Of a DNA stretch of 7,375 bases, positions 6,311 to 7,375 are shown piece by piece. The position numbers were made by a program, and so were the translations under genes. Each line of letters starts with the position of its first letter. Position 1 is the first letter of the stretch. Source of the stretch: Gemmatimonadota bacterium (lineage in GTDB: Bacteria > Gemmatimonadota > Gemmatimonadetes > Gemmatimonadales > GWC2-71-9); the NCBI GenBank assembly GCA_025361465.1, contig JANYAG010000262.1, positions 1 to 7,375 on the forward strand, written 5' to 3'. The notes beneath the pieces are model-generated. The model made no database searches. It was given only the letters and a program-made list of their open reading frames with translations, and had not been told where the DNA came from.

Positions 6311-7075
6311 CTGCTTGCGCGTATCCGATCTGCCGCCGTGCTCGGCGTCGAGGCGTTCGCCGTTGATGTCGAAGTGGACATCACCAACGGTCTGCCATCG
6401 TTCACCACCGTGGGGCTGCCGCTCGGCGCGGTGAAGGAAGGGCGCGAACGCGTGGCTGCCGCACTTGGCAACGCCGAATTCGTGGTGCCGCTGCGACGGA
6501 TCACGGTGAATCTCGCGCCGGCGGACATCCCCAAGCGTGGTGCGGCGTTCGATCTTGCGATCGCCGTCGGCATTCTGGCCGCCAGCGGCCAGATCGGCAG
6601 TGAAGGCTTCGATCGGGTGCTATTTCTGGGTGAGCTTGGCCTCGAAGGCGATCTCCGTCCGATCCGCGGAGCGCTTCCGATCGCGTTGGCGGCCAGGGCG
6701 ATTGGCTGCGACGAGCTGATCCTGCCCGAGGCGAATGTCGCCGAGGCGGCGGTGGTGTCCGGCATCACGGTACGCGGGGCGACATCGCTTGCGGCGGTCT
6801 GCGCACATCTGAGCGGACGGGACGTGCTGCCCGCGGTGCACACCGACCCACGCACACTGATGGGCGAGCCACCGGCCGTCGACGTCGACTGTGCCGACGT
6901 CAAGGCCCAGGCGGCGGCCAAGCGCGCGCTCGAAGTGGCGGCAGCGGGGGCGCACAACGTCCTGATGTTAAGGACAAAGGGCTTAGCTAGGGGGAGGGGG
7001 TCTCGAACGTGTACTGGCCTACCCCCACTCCAGCGGGGGGAAAATGCACTTTCGCAGCATAGCGATTGCGCCTGA
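6311..7075 (+). pseudogene. comM: Truncated comM/yifB-type Mg-chelatase-like AAA+ ATPase (N-terminal domain only)
   Basis: The frame reads LLARIRSAAVLGVEAFAVDV, then ITNGLPSFTTVGLP, VKEGRERVAAAL, RRITVNLAPADIPKRGAAFD and LGELGLEGDLRPIRGALP. This is the characteristic ComM/YifB N-terminal domain. The family begins MLARxxSAAVLG, which puts the start at CTG 6311 behind GAGG (6302-6305); GTG 6338 is the first conventional start but would delete that conserved beginning. The start of the ATPase domain is present (DVKAQAAAKRALEVAAAGAHNVLM, ending at 6967). The expected next residues, GPPGxGKT (Walker A), are absent. Instead a 35-residue low-complexity tail runs to a TGA at 7073-7075. ComM is a hexameric branch-migration helicase in natural transformation, so without Walker A, Walker B and the sensor motifs this product cannot be an ATPase. 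A mobile-element insertion or an assembly join at about 6966 would explain it. Confidence 0.85.
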
Positions 7076-7174
7076 GAAGATTTTCGGCGCTTTTCCACCA
7101 ACTCCCGACTGACGCAGTATGATTGTCGCTGGCAGCAATCAATGGGTGACGGTGACATTCCCCACGGAGCCAGG
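6968..7174. other. Non-coding, hairpin-rich segment right of the comM break (possible left end of an inserted element)
   Basis: About 207 bp separate the last comM-like codon from the next gene. The segment has G and C runs: GGGGG at 6990-6994 and 6996-7000, CCCCC at 7022-7026, and GGGGGG at 7035-7040. GGGGGT (6996-7001) can pair with ACCCCC (7021-7026), while CCCCC (7022-7026) can instead pair with 7035-7039, giving two mutually exclusive hairpins. An A-run follows, not a T-run. An imperfect dyad lies at 7121-7140. The stretch 6968-7075 is open in the comM frame, but its residues look like spurious translation. Confidence 0.5.
7118..7123 (+). promoter_or_regulatory. Possible -10 box for the right-edge membrane gene
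   Basis: TATGAT matches five of six positions of the bacterial -10 consensus and lies about 50 bp before the ATG at 7175. No convincing -35 sits 16-18 bp upstream (the nearest T-rich block is 7091-7094). An imperfect dyad begins within it and continues to 7140, which could be an operator. This is weak evidence, recorded because the region would need a promoter if the DNA to its left is an insertion boundary. Confidence 0.25.
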
Positions 7175-7375
7175 ATGATGGTTCGATCGCGGGAGATTCG
7201 AGAGGGAATCATCATCGGTCTCGCGTTGGCCGCGATTCTTGCAGCGATTGGACTGATCCGGACCCTTCTCAGTGGATTGCCCCTAAAGGCAGCTTGGACA
7301 TGGATCGAGGCCCTGCTGGTAACTGGTGTGAGTGTCCCAGCCTGGGTACTCATCGCTGTTGGCCTGATCGCCCTG
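7175..7375 (+). CDS. Small membrane protein, N-terminal 67 residues (cut by right edge)
   Basis: ATG ATG at 7175-7180 follows GGAG (7166-7169) at 5 or 8 nt, a good ribosome binding site. The frame stays open to the window end. The peptide starts MMVRSREIREG, then has a hydrophobic helix at about 12-33 (IIIGLALAAILAAIGLIRTLL), an amphipathic linker with two Trp (AAWTWIEALL), and a second helix starting near 50 (GVSVPAWVLIAVGLIAL). It is probably an inner-membrane protein with two or more segments; the soluble part, if any, is outside the window. I recognise no family. Two N-terminal TM helices ending in a VPxWxL pattern are common in accessory membrane proteins, but that is too weak to name a function. 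GC over 7201-7375 is about 58% (102 of 175 counted), lower than the comM region, consistent with acquired DNA. Confidence 0.7.
   Translation, partial: MMVRSREIREGIIIGLALAAILAAIGLIRTLLSGLPLKAAWTWIEALLVTGVSVPAWVLIAVGLIAL

Noticed and set aside
6985..7040. A complete tRNA gene on the minus strand
   Set aside because: Only a T-loop-like GTTCGAGA and a following C-rich stretch are present. The opposing T-stem does not pair and no anticodon or D arm can be drawn.
6968..7075. The 35-residue tail of the comM frame as a real C-terminal domain
   Set aside because: It is rich in Arg, Gly, Thr and Cys, matches no ComM region and is encoded by the G/C-run hairpin segment. It looks like read-through into foreign non-coding DNA.
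6277..7353. Minus-strand open frame of 358 codons covering comM and the junction
   Set aside because: Ser/Arg/Pro-rich translation without domains, antisense to the clear ComM frame and to the membrane gene at the right edge. It crosses the junction only because stop codons are rare.

Overview
The window looks like a chromosomal stretch of a high-GC, diderm (Gram-negative type) bacterium. A TolC-family outer-membrane protein, a lipoprotein and a Spy/CpxP-like periplasmic protein all imply an outer membrane. The overall style (GC-rich, Gly-rich secreted LTxxQ protein, very large NtrY-like kinase, Cys-bearing insert in a TolC homologue) fits Gemmatimonadota. That assignment is an impression from sequence, not a database result.

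Layout, left to right. (1) On the minus strand from 1109 off the left edge is the N-terminal 369 codons of a TolC-like outer-membrane efflux protein. (2) Divergent from it, with only 33 bp between the starts, is a 1307-residue membrane sensor histidine kinase of the NtrY type, with about 14 predicted membrane segments, three predicted periplasmic regions, HAMP, PAS, HisKA and HATPase. No response regulator is visible. (3) After 130 bp comes a small secreted Gly/Met-rich LTxxQ protein. (4) Overlapping or abutting it is a small lipoprotein of unknown function whose natural start seems to be a CTG. (5) An intergenic stretch holds a 7-bp tandem repeat and a strong hairpin. (6) A comM/yifB-type gene follows (Mg-chelatase-like AAA+ ATPase). 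Its reading frame loses family similarity exactly where the Walker A loop should begin. (7) Beyond that junction the DNA is visibly less GC-rich (about 58% against about 72% in two sampled blocks of comM). It holds about 200 bp of non-coding, hairpin-rich sequence and then the start of a small membrane protein with a good ribosome binding site, cut by the right edge.

How it may fit together. The TolC homologue, the large envelope sensor and the LTxxQ protein form a plausible envelope-stress, metal or efflux sensing neighbourhood (inference). The right end looks like the left boundary of a genomic island or transposon inserted in comM, which is a known insertion site for AbaR/Tn6022-type Tn7-like transposons. 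The membrane protein would be the first visible cargo gene. An assembly chimera is the main competing explanation. The most interesting material therefore probably lies just to the right of this window.
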